64,000 bases of DNA from assembly GCA_051294375.1 (NCBI GenBank), contig CM119271.1, positions 10,259,225 to 10,323,224 on the forward strand. The letters run 5' to 3'. A program made the translations under genes and the position numbers. Positions 33,260-44,600 of the stretch are shown one piece after another; position 1 is the stretch's first letter; each line of letters starts with the position of its first letter. Under the pieces are notes generated by a model. The model was not told the DNA's origin, did not search any database, and saw nothing but the letters and a program-made list of their open reading frames with translations. Source of the DNA: Paraspadella gotoi (lineage: Eukaryota; Chaetognatha).

Positions 33260-34200
33260 TTTTAGCAAATTTTAGAAAAAAAAATAATCCTAAATTTTAT
33301 ATTTTCCGGTTGTAGAACGACTTACTAAAGGTTTAATTAAGCCCTCTTGAGAAATGAATTCTTTTCTGAGAAAGCTAAAGTTGAAAAAAGAATATTATTC
33401 TTCCGCCCGTGTGACCTTTTCCATCCGGCCTAATCACCTCTCGTCCCCTGATGCGCATCTTTCTTTAACAACCCGCATCTATAACCTTCTCCTCCTCGTC
33501 TTAATTTTCGCCTTATATCCTGGCTCTCTCCTTCTCTCTCTCTCATCCTCCCTCTCTCTGCATCTTTCTCTCTCAATACATGCAGCTCATATTGTAAAAG
33601 AAGTAAAGGATAGAAAAAATAATAATCTTGGAGAAAAAGAATAAAAACAAAACGGAAGGACAATAAAAAACAGATAACATGATCGAAAAAAAAAATAAAA
33701 CCAGAAATAGCAATAAAATGGAATGACAATTCTTCTCCGTCGAGTCATAACGGTACTCTTAAGCTTTTCTTTAAGCCGTTGATGACTGAGGCTAAAAAGG
33801 GTCAAGGGCAGTTGTTGTCTACGAAAAGCTTTCTTAAACTATTGATTTTCAAACTATAAAATTCACTTAGCTTTTCTACGGTTTTCATTTAATTCTTCGG
33901 GTCATCTTGGATTTTTAGAAAATACGGTGGAAATAGTTATCTCTTGTCAATTAAGCACAAACGCGCTGTTTGTATTCTAGAGACTTAAATATTCTCGCTC
34001 CGACAAAAGTTCCTTTCCGAGTTTTTGTAACTAATTGAGCATGCAAAAATCAATTTTAACATCGGTTTAAAATCTACTTTAACATTTAGCTTTAAAAAAA
34101 GGCAAATTTTTTTAGCTTCGCAATGAGAAGAAAGAAATCGAGCGTAGACACTCGCGCTCTTAGTTGAATCAGCGATTTTTTTTCCTTTAAATCTAAGTGT
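33260..34200. other. Unannotated sequence
   Basis: Mixed AT-rich DNA with a short TC tract (33525-33590). No gene was recognised. Confidence 0.5.
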
Positions 34201-34640
34201 CGGAGAACTAGTAGTCAGCCTTGCCTCGCCATGCGTATCTCCGTCCTATGACCCATCGCGCCATTACTGGGGAGACTTGCCCGTCAACTCCCCTCGTCGC
34301 CGGAGTGTGGCGCTGAGCGCTCCCTGCATCGCAGCAGCCCTTTTTGGTGTTGCGCGTCGTGTGGTTGACGCCGAGCACCATATGTCTGCAAGAGGTGCAG
34401 CCCTCTTTTTCACCGCCTCCTTCAGTTGTGTCCACAAATCACAATGAAAGTGTCTGTGTGTCGAAGTGTGGTGCCCACAAGTTATGGGCAACCGTGACAG
34501 AGACGTCTGATGAATTGAAATCTGAACCTGAGTGACAACGTGCCCTCATTGTCCCCGTAAAAGGCCGTTTGTGTATTGCCTATCAGGGTCGGCCTGAGTC
34601 TCAGGCTGACCGGCTCATGCTGTGTCAAATAACGTGAAAT
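34200..34640. other. GC-rich unrecognised patch with hairpin
   Basis: Higher GC than its surroundings, with open frames on the minus strand (75 aa, two frames) lacking any recognised motif. An 11-bp hairpin (34587-34597 with 34601-34611, one wobble pair) lies at its right side. It could be a remnant of a mobile element. Confidence 0.3.
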
Positions 34641-34799
34641 GTAGCACACAGATAGGCTATTGTGAAGTTGTAATCAATGCTAGTAGAAAACGAATCATGC
34701 ATGAGCGAAAATAAACCAGGGATTCTGCGGTCGAATGAGGCACGGTCATTCTCTCAAACACTTAAGATATATCTTCTTATCTTTCTGTATTATTTTCTA

Positions 34800-35050
34800 T
34801 ATCGTTTCTCTCTCTCTCTCTCTCTTCTTTTTAATTGTCCTACGGCTCTTCGTCACCCCGTCTTTTTTTCTTTCTTTCTCCTTTCTGTGTCTCTCTTTTC
34901 TCTCCTTCTTTCTCTCATTTTTTTTCTCTTTTCTCTTTTTTCTCTCTTTTGGTTTCTCTCTTTTTCTCTCTCTTTCTTTCTTTTTTTTTTGGCGTTCTTT
35001 CTTCTGTATCGCATGTTTCCCCATAATTTTTCTCTCTCTTTCTTTTCTGA
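34800..35050. repeat. Pyrimidine-rich tract
   Basis: Interrupted CTTT/TC repeat; F/S/L frames are non-coding. Confidence 0.75.
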
Positions 35051-35934
35051 AGAGAAGAAACTCGCTCGTGACCTTTGTTTGGATCATATTTTTTTTCTTG
35101 TAGTTTTGTCCAAATAATTCGGTAAATCGCTATTTTTTTTCGATTTTGGTTGCTTAGAGATTTAGTTAGAAGTCGACATGATTTGCGGAATAATTTTCGC
35201 AAAATCGTGTCGACACGCGGGAAAAAATGATTACAAATAGTCCTGATGGCTTTTAAGATAACGCGCAAAATAGCGGTTTTTTTTAAGATTTAACAAGAAT
35301 TATAACCAGTCCAACTTAATTAAAACTATAAAAACAAATAAATCTAAAGTCGAAATTGATATAAATGAAACTACAATCACAAAGAAAAATCGGATCCAAA
35401 TTCAAAAGGACATAATCTTAAATTTTTTTCGTAAGAAAACGCAATTGGAGTTTTTTCTTATATTACAGATATAATTAGCGTTATCATTGTGGGGTTTATT
35501 TTTCATTAGTTTCAATTAATTTATAAGATGTTCAGTTTAGGTTTAAAATGAACTTGAAATGAAAAATGCCGTTTCTCTCTGACTAACCATTTTTAAAAAT
35601 TCTTCATTGTTTCAGACAAACGGTGAATCATTGAAACAAAATATGCTTCATACCCCAAGTTAGAAGTCATGAAGCGACCCCAAAAGCGACAAATAAGTAA
35701 AAAAAATTTTCTTTTTCTATCTTTACCTTGAAAATTTAGTGCCAAATTAAAATGGACAAAAGGACAAGTTTTGAAGGAGAGATAGAAAATCTTTAAAAAC
35801 TATCTTTACTGTTATCAAATTTATAAGGGGAATGGTTTTATTTACCCCATTGGTGCCGCCACTCCTTTGTGGTAATATAGTCCATAGTAGTAAAAAATTT
35901 AGCATTCATATTTGAATAATAAGGGAGATTCAGT

Positions 35935-36015
35935 TCATTTCTTGACAAAAGGCTTTTCGTTAGACATCTGCCCAAGGAAAATTCTTCGCTGGGCGGACGA
36001 GAGGCGAAGTTGCGA
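35935..36015 (-). CDS. Possible terminal exon, unknown protein
   Basis: After a strong acceptor on the minus strand (ttctttgttccgtccgcag) a short frame reads SQLRLSSAQRRIFLGQM, then SNEKPFVKK and a stop. The acceptor is good and the peptide plausible, but nothing about it is recognised and the pyrimidine tract belongs to a long purine-rich repeat. Confidence 0.25.
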   Translation of the reverse strand, partial: SQLRLSSAQRRIFLGQMSNEKPFVKK

Positions 36016-36039
36016 CTGCGGACGGAACAAAGAATAGAA

Positions 36040-36300
36040 AGAGAGAGACATAAGAAGAAGAAGAATAAGAAAGATGAAAGAAAGAAAAAATAAAGAAAAA
36101 AAAACGAAAAAGAAAAGAAAGAAAAGAGTGAAAAGAAAAGAAAAAAGAAAAAAAAGGGAAAAATGAAAAAGAAAAGTAAAAAGAAAAAACACACACACAA
36201 AAATAAAAAACAAAAAAAAAAAAAATAAAAAAAGGAAAAAAAAAAAAAAAGAATAGAAAATAAACAAAAAAAAAAAAATAAAAAAAAAAAAAAAAAAAAA
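36040..36300. repeat. A-rich/GAAAA purine tract
   Basis: Plus-strand purine tract ending in a long A run. F/S frames on the minus strand are composition artefacts. Confidence 0.85.
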
Positions 36301-36307
36301 AAAAATA

Positions 36308-36375
36308 GGGGGAGGAGGGAGGGGTGGGGTGGAGGGGTGGGGAGGGGGGGGGGCTGGTGAGGGGGGGTGGTCGGG
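36308..36375 (+). other. G-run cluster, possible G-quadruplex
   Basis: At least six runs of four or more G separated by 1-3 bases, directly after an A run. Confidence 0.6.
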
Positions 36376-36439
36376 TGATAAAAAGAAAAGAAATAGAAAG
36401 AAAAAGGAAAAGAAAAGAAAAAAAAAAAAAAAAGAGTAC

Positions 36440-37640
36440 CGAAAAATTGTAAAGAAGCGGCCTCAGGTGGAAAATTTAGGATTTGCTTTTCGGCCTCATC
36501 AGGGTGGGCGTGGCCCTGAGGAATTCGCCGTCATCCAATTGCAAATGAATTTGTTATGAAGGTACAGGTCAGGTCGTTGCATCGTCGGGAAGCTGAGACG
36601 GTTGCTCTAAGAATAATCAACAATCTTTGTTTACTGTTTAGAAGGGTAGAACTTAAAATTTATTTAAAATTAAGTTCTTAAAAAAGAGAGGAAAGGATTA
36701 CATTTAAGGCAACGTTCTAATCCTTAACGCAACGATTGGCCCCAAGTAAGTTACTAATTCAACGTCATGATGGGCGGGTCGTAAATATTTTCGCATTCTC
36801 ATAAACTCTCGCTCGCTCCTCTCCTGCTCTCTCTCTCCTTCTCTCTTCTCTCTCTCTTCTCCTCTCGTCTCTCTCTCTCTCTCTCTCTCTGTCGCGGCAC
36901 CTGGCTACCCTCCGTGTGTGATCTCCCGCAATGCCCTCATTCCCACTGCATCTCCCGCCTCAATGCCCATTGTCCGGGATTTGATCTAATTATCTCCTTG
37001 ACGGTGCGAAGACTCATTTTCTCCGACATCACTATTCATGGCACTGTCTGGGCATCCTCAATCCTCTTTTCCTCTTTTCAAGACTTAAAAGCTACATTAC
37101 TTACAGTTATATGCAGTCATACGTACAATTTTGGTAGGTAGATTTTTAAAATTATTTCTTGCAAAAATTTCACTTTTTCTATGTTCAGACGATACCCTAA
37201 AAATAATTTTAAGAAAATTTGGAACGAGTTGAACTTATTTATGCTCTTTGATGCTCTTTCATTTTTTCCCTTTCTTTTTCTTTCCCGTTTCTTTCTGTTC
37301 TTCATCTTCATCTTCCTCCCTTCCTCCTCATATGTCTCTGTCGAAGTGGTCATCCTTCGGGTTCGAAGGGATTGGGAGGTGAAGGGTCCGTTCTGTCCGT
37401 GTGGGTCCAGTGATTTGCGGTGGCGGTCAAAAGATATTGGGTGGTTGGGAATCGGGAATCGAGTTTCCAGTAAGAAGTTTTACCATTTATCGTCTTCCTT
37501 CTTCTGATGCTGGCTTTTAAAGCTCGACGGAGATCCCCGCAAGAGGGCGCGTTGAAAAAAAAAAGAATATGAAAATATTCCGTACTGATTCAGAGTTAAA
37601 GTATTTCAGGTAAGTATTTATGTATTTGTATTTGTTATGT
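36440..37640. other. Unannotated sequence with possible regulatory patch
   Basis: Includes an ATTGGC at about 36725 and a short TC tract (36800-36895). A frame at 37181-37507 reads PFCPCGSSDLRWRSKD near a GTAAGA donor but is not recognised. Confidence 0.35.
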
Positions 37641-37689
37641 TAAAATTCTTTAAAATTGTTTTCTTTCTCTTTCTTCCTCTTTGTTCCTC

Positions 37690-37695
37690 TCTCTA

Positions 37696-37748
<53 letters not shown>

Positions 37749-37800
37749 TTTTTTCTTTCTTTCTTCTTTCCTCTCCTTTTTTTCTCTCCTCTTCCCTTTT
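37690..37800. repeat. (CT)n/(CTTT)n tract
   Basis: Pyrimidine microsatellite. Confidence 0.85.
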
Positions 37801-38081
37801 CCTCCAGCCCTGCACGCTACCCGCTGCTATTATTATTCTTTTTTTCTCTCACTCGTTTTCACCGGTTGTTCAATTATACTAGACAATTTACCTTAACCTT
37901 GGGTCGCTCTAGTGAGATGTTGGTTGTTTTTTCCTGTATCCAGTGAATGCGATGTCATAATGCCTGACCTCTTCCGCTCTGTTCCATCTAGATCCCTAGA
38001 AATCGGCTATGCGCTATTACTATATCGCCGAACTAACCACCGACGTCACCTACGAGGAACTGCGCGACTATTCTTGTCAAG

Positions 38082-38725
38082 GTGATTGGAGAAAGACCTG
38101 GATTGGGCAAATTCTCGATGATCAGCTCCCGCTCCGACTGGCCCCCGGGAAAACTCAAGGTTGAAATCTACTGTCTGAAGCGGGGCTATGGTGCTTTTGT
38201 CACGGAGAATGGAGAAGATTCTGGCACGTACGAGCTATATGAGGCAATGAAAAATACACAAATAAACAATTGAAACAACATTTCTTCCTGAGCGTATGTT
38301 ACCCCAAAATCTCCAAGTGTGAGCTAGGGGAAATAGTTGCTGACTTTTTTATTTCCCAAAAACGCTACGAGGCACCAGTAGGAAAAGCGTCAGGATCCAT
38401 GGTCGGAAACTTTTGGAATCTCCGAAGGAGCGGCAGCGGTGATAGTGGCCGTCGTAGGCGAAGCAAAAAACGGTTACGAATCAAGGAACGGCGTCTCACA
38501 AATCGTCCGACTGTCACCTGCTTATGGGATGTGATCGTCAAGGTGCACGTGGGAGTTTGGGGTAGTGAAAGCAGACTGTGGAAGTTACATCTCCGAGAAG
38601 AGAACGAAGAAACAAAGGGAAACCTGGGAAAAGGACAAAAACTTCAGCGGCCGTATCAAAAGGGCAAGATAGGGACGGTGGGAAACACAATACCGCCCGG
38701 CGGAAATGACCATCAAATCCGCCGC
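38082..38725 (+). CDS. Unrecognised open frames, possible element remnant
   Basis: Two consecutive plus-strand frames (38082-38273 and 38270-38725, without an ATG start) cover 640 bp of non-repetitive, GC-balanced DNA up to a gap. The first includes GKLKVEIYCLKRGYGAFVT, the second WDVIVKVHVGVWGSESRLWK. A third frame starts at ATG 38008 (MRYYYIAELTTDVTYEELRD). No domain is recognised. They may be a frameshifted gene or mobile-element protein; they may also be chance. Confidence 0.3.
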
Positions 38726-38750
38726 NNNNNNNNNNNNNNNNNNNNNNNNN

Positions 38751-38985
38751 ATTAGTTTTGATTAAATTTTTTTTATTAATACCAAAAACAGTATTGATTA
38801 AATGAAAATTACAAAATTGAGAATTTATTTTTAAGTAGTATTTGAAAGTTTGCAGGGTTCTGCTATGTCACTATCTCGTAAGAGCCTTAGCCCATCCATG
38901 TCTATCCAAAATCAAGGGGCGAGATAGCAAGTTTATTGGATGCATAGTCAACTTTTATATTGCTGGCACGCAAAACCTGAAAGAC
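38751..38985 (+). repeat. Dispersed structured repeat R1, copy 2
   Basis: Cleaner version of 17027-17270. The stem CTATCTCG (38871-38878) with CGAGATAG (38920-38927) and the hairpin GCAG-GGTT-CTGC are intact. After 38985 the two copies diverge. Confidence 0.7.
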
Positions 38986-38999
38986 AATTCCCCCAAAAA

Positions 39000-39930
39000 A
39001 TTCCGAAGATTTTGTTTGCAGATGCAAAAAAATTTAAATCGCCTAAAATTTGGATACAAAAAACGTTTTCTTCTTTCCCGCGGAGAGATTTATGTTTCTC
39101 TCTTCTCGTTGGAGCCAAAAACAGATTTTCTCACAATAAAAATCTTACAAAGTATTATAGAAGATGTATGATATTATAAAAGTTGTATGATATTGTATGC
39201 TATTACATTAGATTATATCATATTAGTGTGTTATTTCTATTTCTTTTTCGTTGGTTTTAAATTGTAGACAGTGTGATAGTTTGAAACTAAGATCGAAACC
39301 TATTTTTATCAAAAATTTTGTTGTGAAAAAAACTTTTCCTATCTCAAATTATACTATATATATTATATTATATAACAAAATATGTATAATATTTCAACCA
39401 GAATGTTCGATGTCCATTTCCTCTTATCCTTACTTCTTCCTTGTTCAGTTGGGAATACCTTACCCACTTTATTCCAATCCAACTTAAATAGAATAACCAA
39501 ATCTTATTACACGAACTCCGTCCAAATCTTTCCCGAAATCAGTCCGTCCGTATCTTTGATCTCTGACAAAAAACAGGGACGACGACCGACGACACACACA
39601 AAACAACTGCGACGAACACTACAACCAACGACACGACCGACACACCACAACACGACCGACGACGATGACCCCGACATTCACCATATCGATTCGACACTGC
39701 GAGGGCCACGTAAAGATTGGGGCATAGTGATATGAAGGGTGGTTTAGAACGAGGACATCATCCCTGGGGCAGAATCAGGGTGGAGAATGGAGAGGGAAAA
39801 GAAAAGAGCGAAGGGAGACGGAGAAAATTCCCCATTCGCCTCGAAGTCACCTTCTTGTACGCGTGCCGACCCTCAGACAACCCCCCTCGCGTTCCCGAAC
39901 GGATAATTTTTTTTCTTCGCAAAGGACGAC
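39000..39930. other. Unannotated sequence
   Basis: AT-rich, then a short CGACGACGA-rich patch (39560-39670). No gene was recognised. It ends at a 25-N gap (39934-39958). Confidence 0.5.
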
Positions 39931-39958
39931 GGANNNNNNNNNNNNNNNNNNNNNNNNN

Positions 39959-40260
39959 TTCATCATTTTCGTAATCGTTGGCGTTTTTGTCGTCGCCTTT
40001 GTCGTTTTTTTCGTCGAAGCTTTTGTCCTCGTCGTCATCGCCGCTGTCATCTTTGTCCTCCTTGTCGTCATTGCATTGTTGTCGTGGCCGTTGTCGTCAT
40101 CGTTGTCTTCATCGTTGTCGCCGCTGTCATCTTTGTCTTCCTTGTCGACGTATATTCCGATGTCATCGTCATTGTCACTATCATTGACTTTGTCGTCGTC
40201 GTCATTATGATCGTCGTCGTCGTCGTCGTCCTAATTTCCATCATCGTCATCGTTACATCG
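39959..40260. repeat. GTC/ATC imperfect triplet array
   Basis: About 300 bp of tcgtcatcgtc-type triplets; V/I/S or T/M/K frames are repeat translations. Confidence 0.85.
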
Positions 40261-40715
40261 TCTTTATCCTTTTTATTTCGCCCCAAGCTGCGCGCGCCGT
40301 TTGCAAATGAGCGATAAGGATCGGTCGGTCGGTCCGCGTCAGGTAGGGCGTGACGTTGACCGAGGACATCGAGACGAGCGACGGTCACCAACTGGCGGGC
40401 GTCACCATCGCCCGGGGTGACGCTTGTGACGGGTGACGCTGTCGCGTCGTGGGATAAGGAAGAGACTTTTGTTTTTTTGTTTTTTGTTTTTTGTTTCGTT
40501 CGGTTTGACGACGACGTCGCTTTCTTCTCGAATGTTCCCCGATTCCGCTTTTATGGCCAAAAACATTATACCAGTCGACGCTTTGTTAAAGATTTTAATG
40601 ACGGAAGCGTCGGCATAATAAACTCGAAATTATCGTAATTTAAAAACTTCGCTTCGTAATTAAGCTTTGCGTGACTTCGTATGTACGTTCATTTTTTTAC
40701 ACAATGTAAAATGCG

Positions 40716-40750
40716 CTGATGAAGGCTTGCACTAAAGCCGAAACATGTCT
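40716..40750 (+). ncRNA. Hammerhead-like motif of a retroelement end
   Basis: CTGATGA (40716-40722), a perfect 5-bp hairpin GGCTT/AAGCC, then GAAAC (40740-40744). This order is that of the hammerhead core and of motifs near the ends of Penelope-like retroelements. An extra A before the stem and the lack of a clear stem III and cleavage triplet make catalysis unlikely. A degraded relative is at 60476-60513. Confidence 0.4.
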
Positions 40751-41089
40751 AACACAAAAATCGTTGTTTTTAACAAAAATTAAAAAAACTTTGTTTTCTC
40801 TAACTTCAAACCGCAACGAAAAGAAAGGATTAAATCATGAGATTTATTCATACATATTTTAGTTATTTTAGTATTTTTATATTTTAGCATTTTTTTTTAT
40901 TTCAGTATTTTAGTATTTTTATATTTTAGTATTTTAGTTATTATCAGAATAACTTGTCAGACGTAACGACGGTCGGCCTTACTTTTCTTTGTTAATTTTT
41001 TTTCAATTTGACCAACATTACTTTAAAAAGCTAAGCATTACGCCCTTCCCCCCACCCCCCTCATGGCGGAAGTCGTTTTTCCTTTCTTT

Positions 41090-41400
41090 TCAGTCGCGGA
41101 TCAACGCGCGTACGATGGCAACGGATGGCATTTATGGCACAAACGCCTCGAGACATGGCACTTATGTCTCCGACGCCTCAGGCGTTGCCATAAGACAAAG
41201 ACCGTCATATTTGTCATGCTCAAGCCGATACCATCAAGAATGCCACGGGCCAATGACATTCCTTACCCCAGATATCATCGGCAGAAAGGAGTCCACGATA
41301 TCGATGAACGTTCGACCCCGGCGTTGCCATCAACGGATGCCCATGGGCGATGAGATTGCCATCTGCGATGCCAGAGGCCGATGGCATCAAGGGTGGCGAC
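41090..41400. repeat. ATGGCA-rich degenerate repeat
   Basis: ATGGCA/GCCAT occurs about ten times in both orientations over 300 bp. Open frames exist on both strands without recognised content. Confidence 0.35.
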
Positions 41401-41477
41401 ATGGGAGACGTTAGCGGGCGGCGAAGAACCGCGGGGAGAAAATAACAAAAGATGAAGCCGGGGCCCGAGCGAAATTG

Positions 41478-41479
<2 letters not shown>

Positions 41480-41543
<64 letters not shown>

Positions 41544-41890
41544 GGAAGAAAAAGGAAAAGAAGATAAGAGGAGATGAAGCTGGCGGGAAATGGACCGAAC
41601 TGAAGATGGAGGAAGAGAGAGGAAAGGAAAGGAAAGTAAAGGAAAGGAAAGAGAAAGAAAGGAAAGGAAAGGAAAGGAAAGGAAAGAGAAGGAAAGGAGG
41701 GGAAAAGAAAGAAAATAAAAAGAAAGGAAAACAAAAAGGAAGGAAAGGACAGGAAAAGAAAAATAAAGAAGATATGAAGGAAAGAATTAAGCGAAAAAAA
41801 CAAAAAAGTCATAATAAACAAATTGCGCGGATACAGAATCAAAGGAGAAAACAATAAAAAGAAAATAACGAAAGATTGATAAAGAAAAAA
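41480..41890. repeat. (GA)n and (GGAAA)n tracts
   Basis: A pure GA tract followed by GGAAA pentamers up to a 510-base gap (41904-42413). Confidence 0.9.
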
Positions 41891-42599
41891 AAAGGAAAAA
41901 AAANNNNNNNNNNNNNNNNNNNNNNNNNNNNNNNNNNNNNNNNNNNNNNNNNNNNNNNNNNNNNNNNNNNNNNNNNNNNNNNNNNNNNNNNNNNNNNNNN
42001 NNNNNNNNNNNNNNNNNNNNNNNNNNNNNNNNNNNNNNNNNNNNNNNNNNNNNNNNNNNNNNNNNNNNNNNNNNNNNNNNNNNNNNNNNNNNNNNNNNNN
42101 NNNNNNNNNNNNNNNNNNNNNNNNNNNNNNNNNNNNNNNNNNNNNNNNNNNNNNNNNNNNNNNNNNNNNNNNNNNNNNNNNNNNNNNNNNNNNNNNNNNN
42201 NNNNNNNNNNNNNNNNNNNNNNNNNNNNNNNNNNNNNNNNNNNNNNNNNNNNNNNNNNNNNNNNNNNNNNNNNNNNNNNNNNNNNNNNNNNNNNNNNNNN
42301 NNNNNNNNNNNNNNNNNNNNNNNNNNNNNNNNNNNNNNNNNNNNNNNNNNNNNNNNNNNNNNNNNNNNNNNNNNNNNNNNNNNNNNNNNNNNNNNNNNNN
42401 NNNNNNNNNNNNNGAAAAGGAAATAAAGGAAAGGAAAGAAGTTAAGAAAAAAAGGAAAGAAGGAAAGGAAAGAAAGAAAAGGAAGGGAAGAAGGAATGAA
42501 GGAAAGCAGACGATGAAATAAAGAAAAACATAAAGACTCAACAAGGAAACGAAATCGTGCGGACGAAGATAAGAGGAAAATAAAAAAAATAAAGAAAGA

Positions 42600-43258
42600 A
42601 GCCGAAGATTCCGTTTCGACGTAACGAGATCGCCCCTGCAATTTATGGCGAGATGATGTTACCTTCCTGTTCTCTGCCAATTTTCAACTCGATCGCTCGT
42701 TAAATTATATATAAAAGACGAGCGGATATATAGAGATCTGAAAGGTTGATTCGTCGTCGTTGTTGTTGTTGTTTTGTTGTTGTTGTTAGAAGCGGGAGGA
42801 AGAAAGAAAAGTCGAGGAAATTAATGTCTACAGTTGAGGAAAAAGTTGGAAAGAAAAATTAGGTTCGCATTAAAGGAAAGAAAAACTCAAAAACCGCGGA
42901 AAGAGAGAGAAAGAGAGAAATAGANNNNNNNNNNNNNNNNNNNNNNNNNNNNNNNNNNNNNNNNNNNNNNNNNNNNNNNNNNNNNNNNNNNNNNNNNNNN
43001 NNNNNNNNNNNNNNNNNNNNNNNNNNNNNNNNNNNNNNNNNNNNNNNNNNNNNNNNNNNNNNNNNNNNNNNAAGGATATTAAGAGAAAGGAAGAGATGAA
43101 TAGTCGAAGCAGAAAATAAAAACTCGGTTTCTACTGAGCACTGCGTCGACTTTGCCTCGTTTATTTTTTTTCTCCTTTCCCCCTTTCTTCTTTCTAATTT
43201 CTCTTTTTCTCTCTTTCTTTCATTAACTGTTGTTCCATTACCTTTCCTTTCTCTCTTT

Positions 43259-43270
<12 letters not shown>
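42600..43270. repeat. Left arm of a large inverted duplication
   Basis: Matches the reverse complement of 45000-45640, including a GTT/GTC triplet tract and a CGAGCGGATATATAGAG block. An internal gap (42925-43071) corresponds to CT-rich sequence present in the right arm (45210-45350). Confidence 0.85.
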
Positions 43271-43338
<68 letters not shown>

Positions 43339-43344
43339 GTCGAA

Positions 43345-43455
43345 AAGGTCAAAACCATTAAATCTGTTGCCGAGTTTCCGCGCTTACAAAGGGACTGTCC
43401 CCAGCGATCGTGGGTCCGGTTTCCTCGCCGCACGAGATGGATTACTTTTTTTCCG
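43345..43455 (+). mobile_element. tRNA-derived SINE-like sequence
   Basis: An A-box-like TTGCCGAGTTTCC (43367-43379) and a B-box-like GGTCCGGTTTCC (43413-43424) stand 34 bases apart, as in tRNA-derived SINEs. On the minus strand it translates to RRGNRTHDRWGQSLC, typical of antisense tRNA-like SINEs. Confidence 0.5.
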
Positions 43456-43499
43456 GTACAATACGATCCGCCGAAAACAACCGAGTCCGCTGTACTTTC

Positions 43500-43650
43500 C
43501 ACTTCATTCCCGGTTCTTCTTCTCTCTCTCCTCTCTCTATCTCTCCTCTCATCTCCTCTCTCTCTCCTCTTCCTCTCGTTTCTCGTTCTTCCTTCCTTCT
43601 CTCCTCTCCTATCTCTTCCCTTCTCTCTCCATTCTCTCTCTCTCCTCTAA

Positions 43651-43715
<65 letters not shown>

Positions 43716-43751
43716 CCTCTCCCTCTCTCTCATCTCTCTCTCTCACTCTCT

Positions 43752-43783
<32 letters not shown>

Positions 43784-43795
43784 GTTTTTTCGACT
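43500..43795. repeat. (CT)n tract
   Basis: Nearly pure CT-rich microsatellite; S/L frames are not coding. Confidence 0.9.
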
Positions 43796-43799
43796 TTTC

Positions 43800-44115
43800 T
43801 CCCAAATTCACAGACTCAAAAGAATCGTCGTTTCAAAAACTCGTCTGAGGAAAAGGAAATCACAGACTTCGTCGCCTCACAGAATAAAAGCTTATATAGC
43901 TAACGGACTTCCAGTCTCACAGATTCACAGTTCGCCAGACTTAGAGATTTCCAGTATTATAGATTTCCAGTATCACAGTCTGCAGACTCACAACTCACAG
44001 ACGCCAGAAAGCTCCTCATACTAGTCTCAGAGAGTTGTTTCTCACGGAGCTACAATTTTACAGACGGACAGACTCAAAACTCCAGAGACTCTCAGAAAGT
44101 CTTGACAACTCACTG
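43800..44115. repeat. CAGACTC/TCACAG degenerate short repeat
   Basis: cacagactc, tcacagatt, ccagtatc and cagactcac recur with irregular spacing over 300 bp. No coding frame is convincing. Confidence 0.5.
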
Positions 44116-44519
44116 ACTGACAGAGATCTACGGGGCTTAGCGCCTCACTCACTTCGCTTTCACGCCAGTCTCACAACGCTTCGCAAAAACGACTCTTTCA
44201 ACACCTCAACGAATCAACTTTTCCCGCCAAAGTCATTCATAACCGAAAATGTCGCCTCATTAAAAACTGGGAAAACAAAAAAAAAAGCGATTTTTTTTTC
44301 GGGCCGAGCGGAAACGGGGCGAACACCTGCGTCCACGCCCACCGAGTCCCGAAAAGAGAGAAACGACGACGAGCGCCTGGCGCCCGGGAGCCGAGTATGC
44401 CAAATTGGATTTTTTTTTCGGGGGGGCGGGGGTTGGGGTTTGGGAGGGGAAAGGGGTTGTCGAAGGTGGAGTTATGGGAGAGAGAGCAGAGCGCGGGATG
44501 ATAAGTCGCTTTTTGCTGG

Positions 44520-44525
44520 CTTTCT

Positions 44526-44595
<70 letters not shown>

Positions 44596-44600
44596 CTCGC
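44520..44600. repeat. (CT)n tract
   Basis: Pure CT microsatellite between the arms of the inverted duplication, followed by a GGAAG tract (44660-45000). Confidence 0.9.

Larger units (their letters stand above)
32691..38725. other. Segment absent from block A: insertion or misjoin
   Basis: Block C and block A agree up to 32690/16738. A then continues within 280 bp to sequence that in the other representation starts at 38751, after a 25-N gap. The intervening 6 kb is therefore missing from A. It holds promoter-like sequence, GA/CT tracts, a G-run, and unrecognised ORFs at 38082-38725. Confidence 0.55.

Noticed and set aside
40716-40750. An active hammerhead ribozyme
   Set aside because: An extra A breaks the first stem II pair position and neither stem III nor a cleavage site can be drawn.
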